This document shows, piece after piece, positions 1 to 7,801 of a DNA stretch of 55,373 bases. The notes beneath the pieces were generated by a model. It was not told the DNA's origin and ran no database searches. It saw only the letters and a list, made by a program, of their open reading frames with translations. Each line of letters starts with the position of its first letter. Position 1 is the stretch's first letter. The position numbers and the translations under genes were made by a program. The stretch comes from Cyclobacteriaceae bacterium (GTDB taxonomy: Bacteria > Bacteroidota > Bacteroidia > Cytophagales > Cyclobacteriaceae): assembly GCA_025350305.1 (NCBI GenBank), contig JANXYC010000102.1:1-55373 (forward strand), read 5' to 3'.

Positions 1-1
1 C

Positions 2-529
2 GAAAGGCTGGGTATTGACTATACCATCACCGATTCCGAGGAAGAAATCCGGTCTGCTGATAAAGTAATCTTCCCCGGTGTGGGTGAGGCCAGCAGTACT
101 ATGCGTTATCTGAAAGAAAGGAAATTGGATGAGGTTATCAAGAATCTTCAGCAGCCTACCCTCGGCATTTGTCTTGGAATGCAGCTTATGTGCCTCCATT
201 CAGAAGAAAATAACACTCCTTGTCTCGGAATATTTGATGAGTCGGTGCTGCGCTTTAAAGGCGAATCGTTGAAAGTGCCACACATGGGCTGGAATGCACT
301 TGAAAAAGTCACGGGCTGGCTGGATCCCACATTGGAAAGAAATTTTGTTTACTTTGTTCATAGCTTTTACGTGCCCTTAAGTTCTCAGACAGTCGCCGAA
401 ACGAATTATGGAATTTACTTTAGCGCCGCATTAAAAAAGAATAACTTCTATGCAGTCCAATTCCATCCCGAAAAATCAGCAGCGGCAGGAGTAAAAGTGT
501 TGCAAAGTTTTTTAAGACAGTCAGACTAA
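2..529 (+). CDS. hisH: Imidazole glycerol phosphate synthase, glutamine amidotransferase subunit HisH (5' end missing)
   Basis: HisH hydrolyses glutamine and passes ammonia to HisF, which makes imidazole glycerol phosphate and AICAR in histidine synthesis. The reading frame is already open at base 2, so the N-terminus lies outside the window; about 175 of the usual 200 residues are visible. The class I amidotransferase signature GICLGMQ with its nucleophilic cysteine is at about bases 165-190, and the His-Glu pair of the triad is in QFHPEKS near the C-terminus. An oxyanion-type FPGVGEA segment is also present. The stop is one base before the hisA start, so the genes are cotranscribed and probably translationally coupled. 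Identification is firm. Confidence 0.96.
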   Translation, partial: ERLGIDYTITDSEEEIRSADKVIFPGVGEASSTMRYLKERKLDEVIKNLQQPTLGICLGMQLMCLHSEENNTPCLGIFDESVLRFKGESLKVPHMGWNALEKVTGWLDPTLERNFVYFVHSFYVPLSSQTVAETNYGIYFSAALKKNNFYAVQFHPEKSAAAGVKVLQSFLRQSD

Positions 530-530
530 T

Positions 531-1244
531 ATGAGAATCATCCCCGCTATTGACATTATTGACGGCAAATGCGTGAGGCTAACCCAAGGCGATTATAAAA
601 AGGTAAAGGTCTATCGTGACGACCCCGTGGAAGTTGCCAAAGAATTTGAAGCAGCAGATCTTGAATACTTGCACTTGGTAGACTTGGATGGTGCAAAGAA
701 GGGCAAAGTGGTCAACTGGAAAGTTATTGAGTCGATACAAGCGGAGACCGCTCTGAAGGTAGATTTTGGCGGAGGTGTAAAGACTGATGGAGAGGTAGAG
801 GAGTTGCTGGAGCTTGGTATCGATCAAATTAATATCGGAAGTTTGGCGATCAAAGATCCCAATAAATTTATTGGCTTCCTGCAGAAATACGGAAGCGAAA
901 ACTTTGTTTTAAGTGCAGACGTAAAAAATGAATGGATTCAACTTGTCGGATGGACAGAAGCCTCTACAACAACGATCTACGATTTAACGGCTCGGTTTGA
1001 AAAGGAAGGACTTCAATACATCACCTGCACGGACATCAACACAGACGGCATGCTACAGGGACCGAATTTTGGATTGTATAAAAAATTAAAAAAGCGCTTT
1101 CCTAAACTTAAGATAACCGCCAGCGGTGGAATCAGCTCCGTTATGGATCTGAAAGAACTCAAGTATATCAACATTTATGGTGCCATCGTTGGCAAGGCGA
1201 TTTATGAAAACAAAATCAACCTGTGGGAATTAAAGAAAATTTAG
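531..1244 (+). CDS. hisA: ProFAR isomerase HisA
   Basis: HisA is 1-(5-phosphoribosyl)-5-[(5-phosphoribosylamino)methylideneamino]imidazole-4-carboxamide isomerase, the Amadori step of histidine synthesis. The 237-residue protein has the full family length and a (beta/alpha)8 barrel. It begins MRIIPAIDIIDGKCVRL, with the catalytic Asp in PAIDI. The phosphate-binding VDFGGGVK lies at about residues 77-84, the second catalytic Asp in CTDINTDGM at about 167-175, and a second phosphate-binding segment ASGGISS at about 196-202. The ATG follows the hisH stop by one base. Nothing is unusual. Confidence 0.97.
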   Translation: MRIIPAIDIIDGKCVRLTQGDYKKVKVYRDDPVEVAKEFEAADLEYLHLVDLDGAKKGKVVNWKVIESIQAETALKVDFGGGVKTDGEVEELLELGIDQINIGSLAIKDPNKFIGFLQKYGSENFVLSADVKNEWIQLVGWTEASTTTIYDLTARFEKEGLQYITCTDINTDGMLQGPNFGLYKKLKKRFPKLKITASGGISSVMDLKELKYINIYGAIVGKAIYENKINLWELKKI

Positions 1245-1256
1245 CCTTTGATTAGC

Positions 1257-2009
1257 GTGCTCACGAAAAGAATTATTCCCTGCCTTGACATAAAAGACGG
1301 GCGAACCGTTAAGGGAACCAACTTCATTAATTTGCGTGACGCCGGCAATCCTGTGGAATTGGGGTCGATGTACGCACAACAAGGCGCCGACGAGTTGGTC
1401 TTCCTCGATATCAGCGCAACCCTGGAAGCGAGAAAAACATTCGCATCCTTAGTGAAAGAAGTAGCAGAGCATATCAACATTCCTTTCACAGTCGGCGGTG
1501 GAATACGCTCAGTCGAAGATGTTGCGCCTTTGTTGGATGCAGGGGCAGATAAAGTTAGCATTAATTCAGCGGCCGTTAATGATCCTGACCTGATTGACAG
1601 ATTGGCCAAAGAATTTGGATCACAATTTATCGTGCTGGCCATTGATGCACGCAAAATAATCAATCAATGGACGGTGTATACACATGGAGGGACAAAACCA
1701 ACCGCTAAGAAACTATTCTCATGGGCGAAAGAAGGACAACAGCGGGGCGCAGGAGAAATTCTTTTCACCAGCATGGATCATGATGGCACAAAAAATGGTT
1801 TTGCCATTGATCCCTTGAGCAAGCTAAACCAACTTTTAACTATACCCGTGATTGCATCCGGTGGCGCGGGCAGAAAAGAAGATTTCCTGGAGGTCTTTAC
1901 CACCGGTCGTGCGGATGCTGCATTAGCGGCCAGTGTTTTTCATTTCAACGAAATTCCCATTCCCGATCTTAAAACTTTTCTTAGGCACCATTCCATTTCC
2001 ATCCGCTAA
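1257..2009 (+). CDS. hisF: Imidazole glycerol phosphate synthase, cyclase subunit HisF
   Basis: HisF is the (beta/alpha)8 cyclase partner of HisH, acting in the cytoplasm. I chose the GTG at 1257 because it yields the canonical N-terminus [16 protein letters not shown]; the in-frame TTG at 1248 would add three residues that the family does not have. Length is then 250 residues, normal. The catalytic Asp of PCLDIKDG (about residue 11) and the second Asp of [13 protein letters not shown] (about residue 130) are present, as are the phosphate-binding loops VGGGIRS and ASGGAG. It follows hisA by 12 bases and precedes hisIE by 9 bases. Confidence 0.95.
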   Translation: MLTKRIIPCLDIKDGRTVKGTNFINLRDAGNPVELGSMYAQQGADELVFLDISATLEARKTFASLVKEVAEHINIPFTVGGGIRSVEDVAPLLDAGADKVSINSAAVNDPDLIDRLAKEFGSQFIVLAIDARKIINQWTVYTHGGTKPTAKKLFSWAKEGQQRGAGEILFTSMDHDGTKNGFAIDPLSKLNQLLTIPVIASGGAGRKEDFLEVFTTGRADAALAASVFHFNEIPIPDLKTFLRHHSISIR

Positions 2010-2018
2010 CCCTCTATT

Positions 2019-2615
2019 ATGGAAAAAGAGTTGAATTTTAAAAAACTAAACGGACTCATTCCGTGCATCATTCAAGATGCCGATACAGATACTGTATTGA
2101 TGCTTGGTTTTATGAATGAAGAAGCGCTGGCCAGAACAAAAGCGGAAAAGAAAATCACATTTTTCAGTCGTTCAAAACAACGGCTATGGACAAAAGGTGA
2201 GACATCGGGTCACTTTCTCGAACTGGTCAGTATACAAACCGATTGCGATGAAGACACGCTGTTGATAAAAGTCAAGCCAAAAGGCCCCGTCTGTCATACA
2301 GGCGCTGACACCTGCTTTCAGGAAAAAAATAGGAAGATCGGTCTTGAATTTTTAGAGGACGTGATTCACGAACGAAAACTAAATCCAAAGGCCGGATCGT
2401 ACACCAATCACCTTCTCGACAGCGGCATCAACAAGGTTGCACAAAAAGTAGGCGAAGAAGCAATCGAGTTAGTGATTGAAGCTAAGGATAATAACCAGGA
2501 AAAATTTCTCAATGAGGCGGCTGACCTGATGTACCACTACTTTGTGCTACTGGCCGCAAAAGGTTTCAAACTAGGCGATGTCGTGAAAGTCTTGCGGGAT
2601 CGACATAAGAATTAG
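2019..2615 (+). CDS. hisIE: Bifunctional phosphoribosyl-AMP cyclohydrolase / phosphoribosyl-ATP pyrophosphatase HisIE
   Basis: This fused enzyme performs steps two and three of histidine synthesis. The N-terminal HisI domain (about residues 1-110) shows FFSRSKQRLWTKGETSGH and the metal-binding DCDEDTLL followed by GPVCHTGADTCF with its conserved cysteines. The C-terminal HisE domain (about 110-198) is all-helical and carries the NTP-pyrophosphohydrolase-like acidic segment VGEEAIELVIEAKD and the EAADLMYHYF helix. At 198 residues the length is typical of the fusion. It is the last visible gene of the his operon and converges with the downstream minus-strand regulator; I see no clear terminator in the 47-base gap. 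Confidence 0.97.
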   Translation: MEKELNFKKLNGLIPCIIQDADTDTVLMLGFMNEEALARTKAEKKITFFSRSKQRLWTKGETSGHFLELVSIQTDCDEDTLLIKVKPKGPVCHTGADTCFQEKNRKIGLEFLEDVIHERKLNPKAGSYTNHLLDSGINKVAQKVGEEAIELVIEAKDNNQEKFLNEAADLMYHYFVLLAAKGFKLGDVVKVLRDRHKN

Positions 2616-2662
2616 GACTCGAACAGGTAATTTTTCAAAAGGGAGTTTCTCGACAGTCCTCT

Positions 2663-2905
2663 TCAGGCTGCTTCCCTGATATCACAAAAGAAATCTTCTA
2701 CCGTTATTTTGTGAATTGCCAATATCTTGGTCAAACTTTTGAGGGTCAGATTGGCCTTCCCTTTTTCCATTCTCCAATACTGTATTTCTGGTAACCTGTA
2801 CTTTAAGGCAAAATCTTTTACCGTTGAGTATCCTTTTTTCTTGCGAAGGTTACTCAATTCTACCCCGATGTATTTTGACACTACTTGCCACGACACTGCT
2901 TTCAT
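2663..2905 (-). CDS. XRE-family helix-turn-helix regulator
   Basis: A small (80-residue) protein made almost entirely of a Cro/C1-type helix-turn-helix. The segment GVELSNLRKKKGYSTVKDFALKYRL, then IQYWRMEKGKANLTLKSLTKILAIHKITVEDFF, matches the five-helix order of the family. The frame is open further upstream to base 3013, but the 36 extra residues look non-coding and the ATG at 2905 is preceded by the A-rich stretch typical of starts here. It is oriented away from the ArsR-type operon and could share its upstream region, but a regulatory link is only a guess. Target unknown. Confidence 0.8.
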   Translation of the reverse strand: MKAVSWQVVSKYIGVELSNLRKKKGYSTVKDFALKYRLPEIQYWRMEKGKANLTLKSLTKILAIHKITVEDFFCDIREAA

Positions 2906-3092
2906 AATTTTTTTAAGTATTCCATGTATGACTAAAATTTCATACCATTTAATTCGAATTATTTCCGAACTGAAATTCCATTGCCTGAAAGGGTAAAATG
3001 ATGCAGGAATCAATTCATTTGTGGAGAAAAATCCACACCCTCAGACCTGTCTAAAATCTGTAGCTGGATTCCAAATCCTTTCTGCGTCCAAT

Positions 3093-3123
3093 TTTGAAAG
3101 ATCAAATTTGAACCGTACTTTCG
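3093..3123 (+). promoter_or_regulatory. Candidate Bacteroidota-type promoter for the arsR-merTP operon
   Basis: TTTG at 3093-3096, a 19-base spacer, then TACTTTCG at 3116-3123. This matches the Bacteroidota -33/-7 consensus TTTG-N19-TAnnTTTG except for one base (C for T in the last element). The -7 element touches the operator-like palindrome at 3121-3140, the geometry expected for repression by blocking polymerase. Confidence 0.45.
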
Positions 3124-3140
3124 TATTTGCTTAAATACGA
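3121..3140. promoter_or_regulatory. Operator-like perfect inverted repeat upstream of the ArsR-type gene
   Basis: TCGTATTT, four bases GCTT, then AAATACGA: a perfect 8-bp inverted repeat ending four bases before the ATG at 3145. ArsR/SmtB repressors bind as dimers to palindromes of this size overlapping their own promoter, so this is the obvious candidate operator. It also argues against the alternative TTG start at 3127, which would lie inside the palindrome. Confidence 0.6.
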
Positions 3141-3144
3141 CAAT

Positions 3145-3513
3145 ATGACTACCTGCATCCGCGTGTACGCTGACATCAACCACCTAAACGCATGTAGAGA
3201 CAAAGTGCGACATGTAGGTGGATCCGTTGAATTTCTGGCTAATTCACTTAATCTGGCAGGAAACGGGGTCCGATTGAAGATACTGTTTCTACTTCAGGAA
3301 GAGGGCCAATTATGCGTTTGTGATCTCAGTGACATTCTTGGAATGAATATATCAGCTATTTCTCAGCATCTGCGGAAATTAAGAGATGGAAAAATAATTA
3401 CGTCCAAAAAAACAGGGCAAACGATTTTTTACTCCATGAGCACTGAATATGCCAACATATTTAAACCCATTTTCAAACTTATCGCTGACAATAAAATTTT
3501 AGAACTAATATGA
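3145..3513 (+). CDS. ArsR/SmtB-family metal-responsive repressor
   Basis: A 122-residue winged-helix repressor. The DNA-binding core runs LAGNGVRLKILFLLQ ... LCVCDLSDILGMNISAISQHLRKLRDGKIITSKKTGQTIFYSM. The LCVCDL segment in the third helix is the position of the alpha-3 metal site (ELCVCDL) in ArsR/CadC-type proteins, so a soft metal such as Hg, Cd, Pb or As(III) is the expected inducer. Extra cysteines in the N-terminal arm (TTCIRVY, LNACRD) could complete the site. The ATG at 3145 was preferred over TTG 3127. The stop overlaps the next start by four bases (ATGA), so repressor and transporter are one operon, presumably autoregulated through the palindrome at 3121-3140. Confidence 0.88.
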   Translation: MTTCIRVYADINHLNACRDKVRHVGGSVEFLANSLNLAGNGVRLKILFLLQEEGQLCVCDLSDILGMNISAISQHLRKLRDGKIITSKKTGQTIFYSMSTEYANIFKPIFKLIADNKILELI

Positions 3514-4685
3514 GACTCCAAATTATGCTAAGCGTCCTTACGGCCCTCGGGGCATCGTTATGCTGCATTTCGCCGATCATGGCCATCGCAGCAGGGGCCG
3601 GTAGTTTTGCCGCGTCATTTCATTGGATAGAACCTTACAGGCCCTATTTTATTTCTGCATCGGTTTTAGTCCTCGGTGTAGCGTGGTTTCAGTCCTTTCG
3701 TACCAGGAAGGCTGCTGATTGTAATTGTGACACACCAAACAAAGTATCCTTCTTCCAATCGAAAATATTCTTAAGTGCCATCACCATTACCTCACTATTG
3801 TTAATCACTTTTCCTTCCTATTCAAAATTTCTATTTCCAAAAACACCGACAACAACCGATCAGGATCAAACTGTTAATAAGAAAATCGAACTGCCGGTTT
3901 CAGGCATGACTTGTTCGGCATGCGAGCTCCATATTGAAGGTGAAGTAAAAAAACTTTCCGGCGTTTCGTTCGTGAAAGCATCGTATGAAAAAAAGTCGGC
4001 CGTTGTGGAATTCGATGAAACCAAAATAAACGCTGATAAAATCATTGCCGCCATCAATGGCACAGGGTATAAAGTAGAAGAATTGAAGGGTACGATTGCC
4101 CAAAAGGATCAAAATGGAAATTGTTGCACGAACGGTACATGCAAGAATCACTTGGCTCTTTTACCTGGCGAGGAGAACAAGAATATAACGACCATTTCAA
4201 ATGTTAACGAAATCAGGAAAGTATTCAATCAGCAAAAAGGCAGGACCAGGTTTGTTGCTGTCTTATCGCCAACATGCGGATGGTGCTTGCAGGGTGCCGG
4301 GTCCATTCAGAAAACCGTTATCGGAAAAATGAAGGATAAAAATATCAGTGTAATGATCGTTTGGACGAATATGTTAAAGACGGATGACCAACGCAATGCA
4401 CGTAAGGCAGCGTCCCTTTTCAATGATGAAAACATTGCACAATTTTTTGATGCAGAAAATAAATTCGGCGATATAATAGCAAGAAGACTGAGTCCCCAAG
4501 GCGAAAAGGCATGGGACATCTACTTGTTCTTCGATAAGGACACGCAATGGAACCAGGATTTTCCCAGGCCCTTTGACTATGCTCACCAGCTAAGTCCATT
4601 CTATCATAGCTGGGTCGATAAAACAAAATATTTTTGTGGCGATGACCTCACAAAAAGGCTAACTGAAATTACGGGTACGCTATGA
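3510..4685 (+). CDS. merTP: MerT-MerP-thioredoxin-like three-domain fusion (probable mercuric transporter)
   Basis: Residues 1-105 resemble MerT: three hydrophobic segments with the Cys-Cys pair (18-19, ASLCCISP) in the first and a CNC cysteine pair (71, 73) in the cytoplasmic loop. Residues 125-195 form a heavy-metal-associated MerP-like domain with GMTCSAC (Cys 135 and 138). After a Cys-containing linker (205, 206, 211) comes a roughly 170-residue thioredoxin-like domain with SPTCGWC (Cys 256 and 259) and a downstream AWDIYLFF strand. MerT-MerP fusions are known in Bacteroidota; the third domain attached in one polypeptide is less usual. Role by homology: passing Hg(II) or another soft metal across the inner membrane; the last domain might reduce or hand on the metal (inference). 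ATGA overlaps link it to both neighbours. Confidence 0.85.
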   Translation: MRLQIMLSVLTALGASLCCISPIMAIAAGAGSFAASFHWIEPYRPYFISASVLVLGVAWFQSFRTRKAADCNCDTPNKVSFFQSKIFLSAITITSLLLITFPSYSKFLFPKTPTTTDQDQTVNKKIELPVSGMTCSACELHIEGEVKKLSGVSFVKASYEKKSAVVEFDETKINADKIIAAINGTGYKVEELKGTIAQKDQNGNCCTNGTCKNHLALLPGEENKNITTISNVNEIRKVFNQQKGRTRFVAVLSPTCGWCLQGAGSIQKTVIGKMKDKNISVMIVWTNMLKTDDQRNARKAASLFNDENIAQFFDAENKFGDIIARRLSPQGEKAWDIYLFFDKDTQWNQDFPRPFDYAHQLSPFYHSWVDKTKYFCGDDLTKRLTEITGTL

Positions 4686-4897
4686 GCAGCGCTATCATTA
4701 CCGCTTCAATGATCACCTGCCCAAATTGCGGGTTCAAAAAGGAGGAGGAAATGCCAACGAATGCTTGCCAATACTTTTATGAGTGTGAAAATTGCAAGAT
4801 TATTCTAAAACCAATACACGGTGATTGCTGCGTTTTCTGCTCTTACGGTACTATAAAGTGCCCACCCATCCAGGCCAGTAAGACATGTTGCTTATAG
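4682..4897 (+). CDS. GDCCVxC-domain small cysteine-rich protein
   Basis: A 71-residue protein with eleven cysteines. The N-terminal CPNCGF and YECENC pairs look like a zinc ribbon, and the C-terminal half contains GDCCVFCSYGTIKCPPIQ, the signature of the GDCCVxC (seleno)protein family, here in an all-cysteine form. This family recurs beside MerT/MerTP genes; its biochemical role is not established, though metal capture or reduction is likely. The ATG overlaps the merTP-like stop as ATGA, so it is the third gene of the operon. A shorter start at the internal ATG (4709, MITCPNC) is possible, but the overlap favours 4682. Confidence 0.8.
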   Translation: MSSAIITASMITCPNCGFKKEEEMPTNACQYFYECENCKIILKPIHGDCCVFCSYGTIKCPPIQASKTCCL

Positions 4898-4933
4898 TTC
4901 GACGCGGAACCCGCATCTTGTACGTTTTATTTT

Positions 4934-5656
4934 CTACCTGAATTTCGCGGCATTGTTTAAGCGTTCGGCCGCATTATCCCAATTAATTATTCCGAACAGG
5001 CTATCCACAAATTCCGCCCTCCGGTTTCGATATTTAAGATAATACGAATGTTCCCAAACGTCGATTACCAAAATTGGGATCACACCCCATTGCGTAAGCT
5101 TCTCATGATTCTCGCACTGTAGCACGGTGAGCTTGTCGGTGGATGGATGGTAGCCTAGTATCCCCCACCCGTTTCCATCAACCCCTTTTGATGTTTTTGC
5201 GATCAGTGCCTTAAGCCGATCATAAGTTCCAAAATCCTTTTCAATTTGTTTCAGTAAAGTACCTGTCGGATCTGTCTTTTTATTGGTAAGGTTTGTCCAG
5301 AAAATGGTGTGGAGGATATGCGACGACAGGTGATACGAAAGTTTTTTTGTCCAGTAGTCAACGGTCTCGAGGTTGTTTTCATCGAGGGCCTTTTTAACCA
5401 TCTCCAAATCTTTATTGGCTGCCCTGACCGCATCCCCATGATGAAATGTATAATGGAGGTGAACCGTTTCCTGGTCCATGCTTGGTTCAAGGAAATTCTC
5501 GTTGTAGGGCAACGAATGAAGCGCAAAGTTTCCGTTCTTATCAGTCAACCGGTCCATGCCACTTTCTTCAAGACTTTGTGAGAAAACATTGTCCACTGGC
5601 AAAAAAGAGATGCCGCCCATGATGGCGGATGCTTTAATAAATTTTTTACGGTTCAT
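4934..5656 (-). CDS. Exported Fe/Mn superoxide dismutase
   Basis: A 240-residue protein: an export signal (MNRKKFIKAS plus a hydrophobic stretch to about residue 27), then a complete Fe/Mn SOD. Metal ligands are His68, His116 and Asp199-His203 (DVWEHSYY), by alignment to the family. The second-shell residue that is Gln in most Fe- or Mn-SODs is His184 here (CENHEKL), as in mycobacterial and archaeal His-type enzymes, so metal preference cannot be read off. The twin-Arg region is NRKKF, not a full Tat motif, so the route (Sec or Tat) is uncertain. It probably detoxifies superoxide in the periplasm. It converges with the metal operon 36 bases away. Confidence 0.93.
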   Translation of the reverse strand: MNRKKFIKASAIMGGISFLPVDNVFSQSLEESGMDRLTDKNGNFALHSLPYNENFLEPSMDQETVHLHYTFHHGDAVRAANKDLEMVKKALDENNLETVDYWTKKLSYHLSSHILHTIFWTNLTNKKTDPTGTLLKQIEKDFGTYDRLKALIAKTSKGVDGNGWGILGYHPSTDKLTVLQCENHEKLTQWGVIPILVIDVWEHSYYLKYRNRRAEFVDSLFGIINWDNAAERLNNAAKFR

Positions 5657-5720
5657 AAAATTGTCGTTTAATAGTAAACTGTCTTTTACAGGTCTGTCAC
5701 GCGTACATGGAAATTCAAAA

Positions 5721-6266
5721 TTACTTCTTTTTCTTTCTAACCTGTTTTGCCTTCTTAATTTTCAAAGCTCTTTTTACCGGCGAAATTGATTTTGTAATGG
5801 TCTGGCCATGGGCAATCTGTTTTTGGTCCTTCACTTTTGCGAGGGAATTGGCATAGGCTTCTGTCAAAAGTTTCTTTATGTAAGTCTTCGGAAATTCTTC
5901 CATGCTTTTGACCAATATGTATCGATACTGATTGCCGTTACCTAATAAGATACGGTCCGGGTCCAGTAGTGCGGCACCCCAATAAAATCCAAAATGAATA
6001 TTCTTACTGGTCCTGCCCACGGCAATGGAGCAAAATGTATGTCCAACTCTATCAGTGGGCGACCATCCAAATGCCAGAGCGTTATAGTTGTCGTAAATCA
6101 ATTCATTGGTCTGCGGGTACAAGTCCCAGACAAATGCCCTTAACCGCCAGACAATTTCCTGGATATTGCCGGTGAACGGTTTCAGAAATTTCAGTAAGTC
6201 CTTTGTTTGTTCTTTGCTCATTGACTTGAAATTAGTCATCCAAAGTTTGAACTGATTAATTTTCAT
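5721..6266 (-). CDS. DUF1801-like protein
   Basis: A 181-residue soluble protein. The central region WRLRAFVWDLYPQTNELIYD, then NALAFGWSPTDRVGHTFCSIAV and IHFGFYWGAALLDPDRILLGNG, fits the DUF1801 fold of short antiparallel strands; the function of the family is unknown. The C-terminus is very basic (KRALKIKKAKQVRKKKK), which might bind nucleic acid, but that is only an inference from charge. The start could be any of three methionines (bases 6266, 6239, 6221); the first is given. It does not overlap the SOD gene and may be independently transcribed. Confidence 0.68.
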   Translation of the reverse strand: MKINQFKLWMTNFKSMSKEQTKDLLKFLKPFTGNIQEIVWRLRAFVWDLYPQTNELIYDNYNALAFGWSPTDRVGHTFCSIAVGRTSKNIHFGFYWGAALLDPDRILLGNGNQYRYILVKSMEEFPKTYIKKLLTEAYANSLAKVKDQKQIAHGQTITKSISPVKRALKIKKAKQVRKKKK

Positions 6267-6471
6267 TGATCAGCAGCTCAAACTCAGCCAACACGTTGGT
6301 TGATTCGTGAGAAACTAATTTTGACTCTTTGCTTAATTGCCTTGAAAGATGCTTTCTTCTTTCGAGTTTGCTGAATATCTCAATTAATGAAATGCTTTTC
6401 AAAACGTTTCGTTTCACAAATGTATAAGTTTGGTATATACGACAAATCCATCTCAAAACATTTACTTCGAA

Positions 6472-6906
6472 TCAGTTAAGGATGAACCCTTTGTAAAGAA
6501 GATAGATGCTGATAAAGAAACCAACTACCTCCGCCAGAAAAAAACGTCGGTCGCTTTTCTTTTTCTCAATAAGTTTTTTTACGGTGTCAGGTAAGAAAAT
6601 CCGGATAACGCCCTTAGCCAACATCATCCAACCGAGAACCGTAATGACAACCCGCCAATCGCGGGTCCAAACCTGATGGCTGACGGTAACTAAGACGCCG
6701 AGTATTATAAATAAAAATCCGGAAAAATATATCGTCGTTGGATTTTTTGCTGCATCGACTTCCATTTCAACATATAATTTATATCGGATAATGATCGCTA
6801 ACGTGCTTATTGCGCCGAATAGTCCCATTACCTTAGCCAGAAATAATGAGGTTTCCATCTGGTTTTTTTTATTGTCCTGTCCCGTTATCGGGTTGCCGTG
6901 GCTCAT
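6472..6906 (-). CDS. Four-helix membrane protein of unknown function
   Basis: A 144-residue protein with four hydrophobic segments, at about residues 22-40, 60-78, 84-103 and 121-141. Between the third and fourth lies a basic loop (KKLIEKKKSDRR), probably cytoplasmic. The N-terminus is hydrophilic; a second possible start is the methionine at residue 17 (METSLF). I do not recognise a family. It is followed on the same strand by the DUF1801-like gene, but about 200 bases separate them, so an operon is doubtful. Confidence 0.65.
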   Translation of the reverse strand: MSHGNPITGQDNKKNQMETSLFLAKVMGLFGAISTLAIIIRYKLYVEMEVDAAKNPTTIYFSGFLFIILGVLVTVSHQVWTRDWRVVITVLGWMMLAKGVIRIFLPDTVKKLIEKKKSDRRFFLAEVVGFFISIYLLYKGFILN

Positions 6907-7014
6907 CCTAAAATACGATTAATGTTTCGACTTCCCAAAAATTAGCGTTATCAGACTGACAGAAGTAGGATTAGTCAGACTTAGAAATAGTCTTGGATTG
7001 GATATATTTCTGCC

Positions 7015-7713
7015 ATGAAAGGAACTACTATCCGGGTGATCGATGGTTATGAATTCATTTCCTACCATCCAGAACAATTCTCAAATGAAGAAACACTTCA
7101 CCAAAGTCATGAATTTTATCAATGGCTGGACAAACGGCGCAGCGTCCGCGACTTTTCGGACAGACCTGTTCCAAGAGAAGCGATTGAAAATATTCTCCGA
7201 AGTGCATCGACAGCTCCCTCCGGTGCTCACAAACAACCGTGGACGTTTTGTGTTGTGTCTGATCCAGCACTTAAAAAGGAAATCAGAATTGCAGCCGAAA
7301 AAGAAGAACACGACAGTTATCACGGAAGGATGAATGAGGAGTGGTTGCAAGATCTGAAGCCGCTCCAGACGGATTGGAAAAAGCCATTCCTGGAAATTGC
7401 TCCGTACCTGATCGTTGTGTTTAAAAAAGCATATGATATCCTTCCATCCGGTGAAAAAAGGAACAACTACTATGTCTCCGAATCGGTGGGCATTGCCTGC
7501 GGATTTTTGCTGGCGGCCATTCACAACGCCGGTTTGGTTGCCCTGACGCATACACCTAACCCAATGAACTTCCTTTCTAAAATTCTGAAGCGGCCCGCAA
7601 ATGAGCGTCCTTTCCTGTTGATCCCGGTGGGCTATCCGGTGGAGGAGACGTTCGTACCGAAGTTAAAAAGGAAAGGGCTGGAAAATGTGGCGGAGTTTTA
7701 TGATGCTGTGTAA
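7015..7713 (+). CDS. Nitroreductase-fold iodotyrosine deiodinase-like dehalogenase
   Basis: A 232-residue FMN enzyme of the nitroreductase superfamily that reads like iodotyrosine deiodinase (IYD) along its whole length. RRSVRDFS (41-48) binds FMN phosphate and TAPSGAHKQPW (66-76) the flavin. The three residues that clamp the amino-acid part of halotyrosine in IYD are all present at the same spacing: Glu98, Tyr102 and Lys123. IVVFKKAY, the ESVGIACGFLLAA helix and LLIPVGYP also correspond. Known bacterial IYDs reductively dehalogenate mono- and diiodotyrosine with FMN; that activity is likely here, the physiological substrate unknown. No signal peptide; the gene stands alone with an ATG at 7015. 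Confidence 0.87.
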   Translation: MKGTTIRVIDGYEFISYHPEQFSNEETLHQSHEFYQWLDKRRSVRDFSDRPVPREAIENILRSASTAPSGAHKQPWTFCVVSDPALKKEIRIAAEKEEHDSYHGRMNEEWLQDLKPLQTDWKKPFLEIAPYLIVVFKKAYDILPSGEKRNNYYVSESVGIACGFLLAAIHNAGLVALTHTPNPMNFLSKILKRPANERPFLLIPVGYPVEETFVPKLKRKGLENVAEFYDAV

Positions 7714-7801
7714 TACAGGGCTCGCACTTACCCTGACGTACGGTTGGTTCTCCCGCAGATTTCGGGGATCAGCGCTTTGCTAATGGCTTCAAAATATTCA
7801 G

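Noticed and set aside
1248-1256. TTG start for hisF
   Set aside because: The GTG at 1257 gives the family-typical [12 protein letters not shown]-terminus.
6256-6456. 66-codon minus-strand frame before the DUF1801-like gene
   Set aside because: Composition is poor, it overlaps the next start and no family is recognisable; most likely chance.
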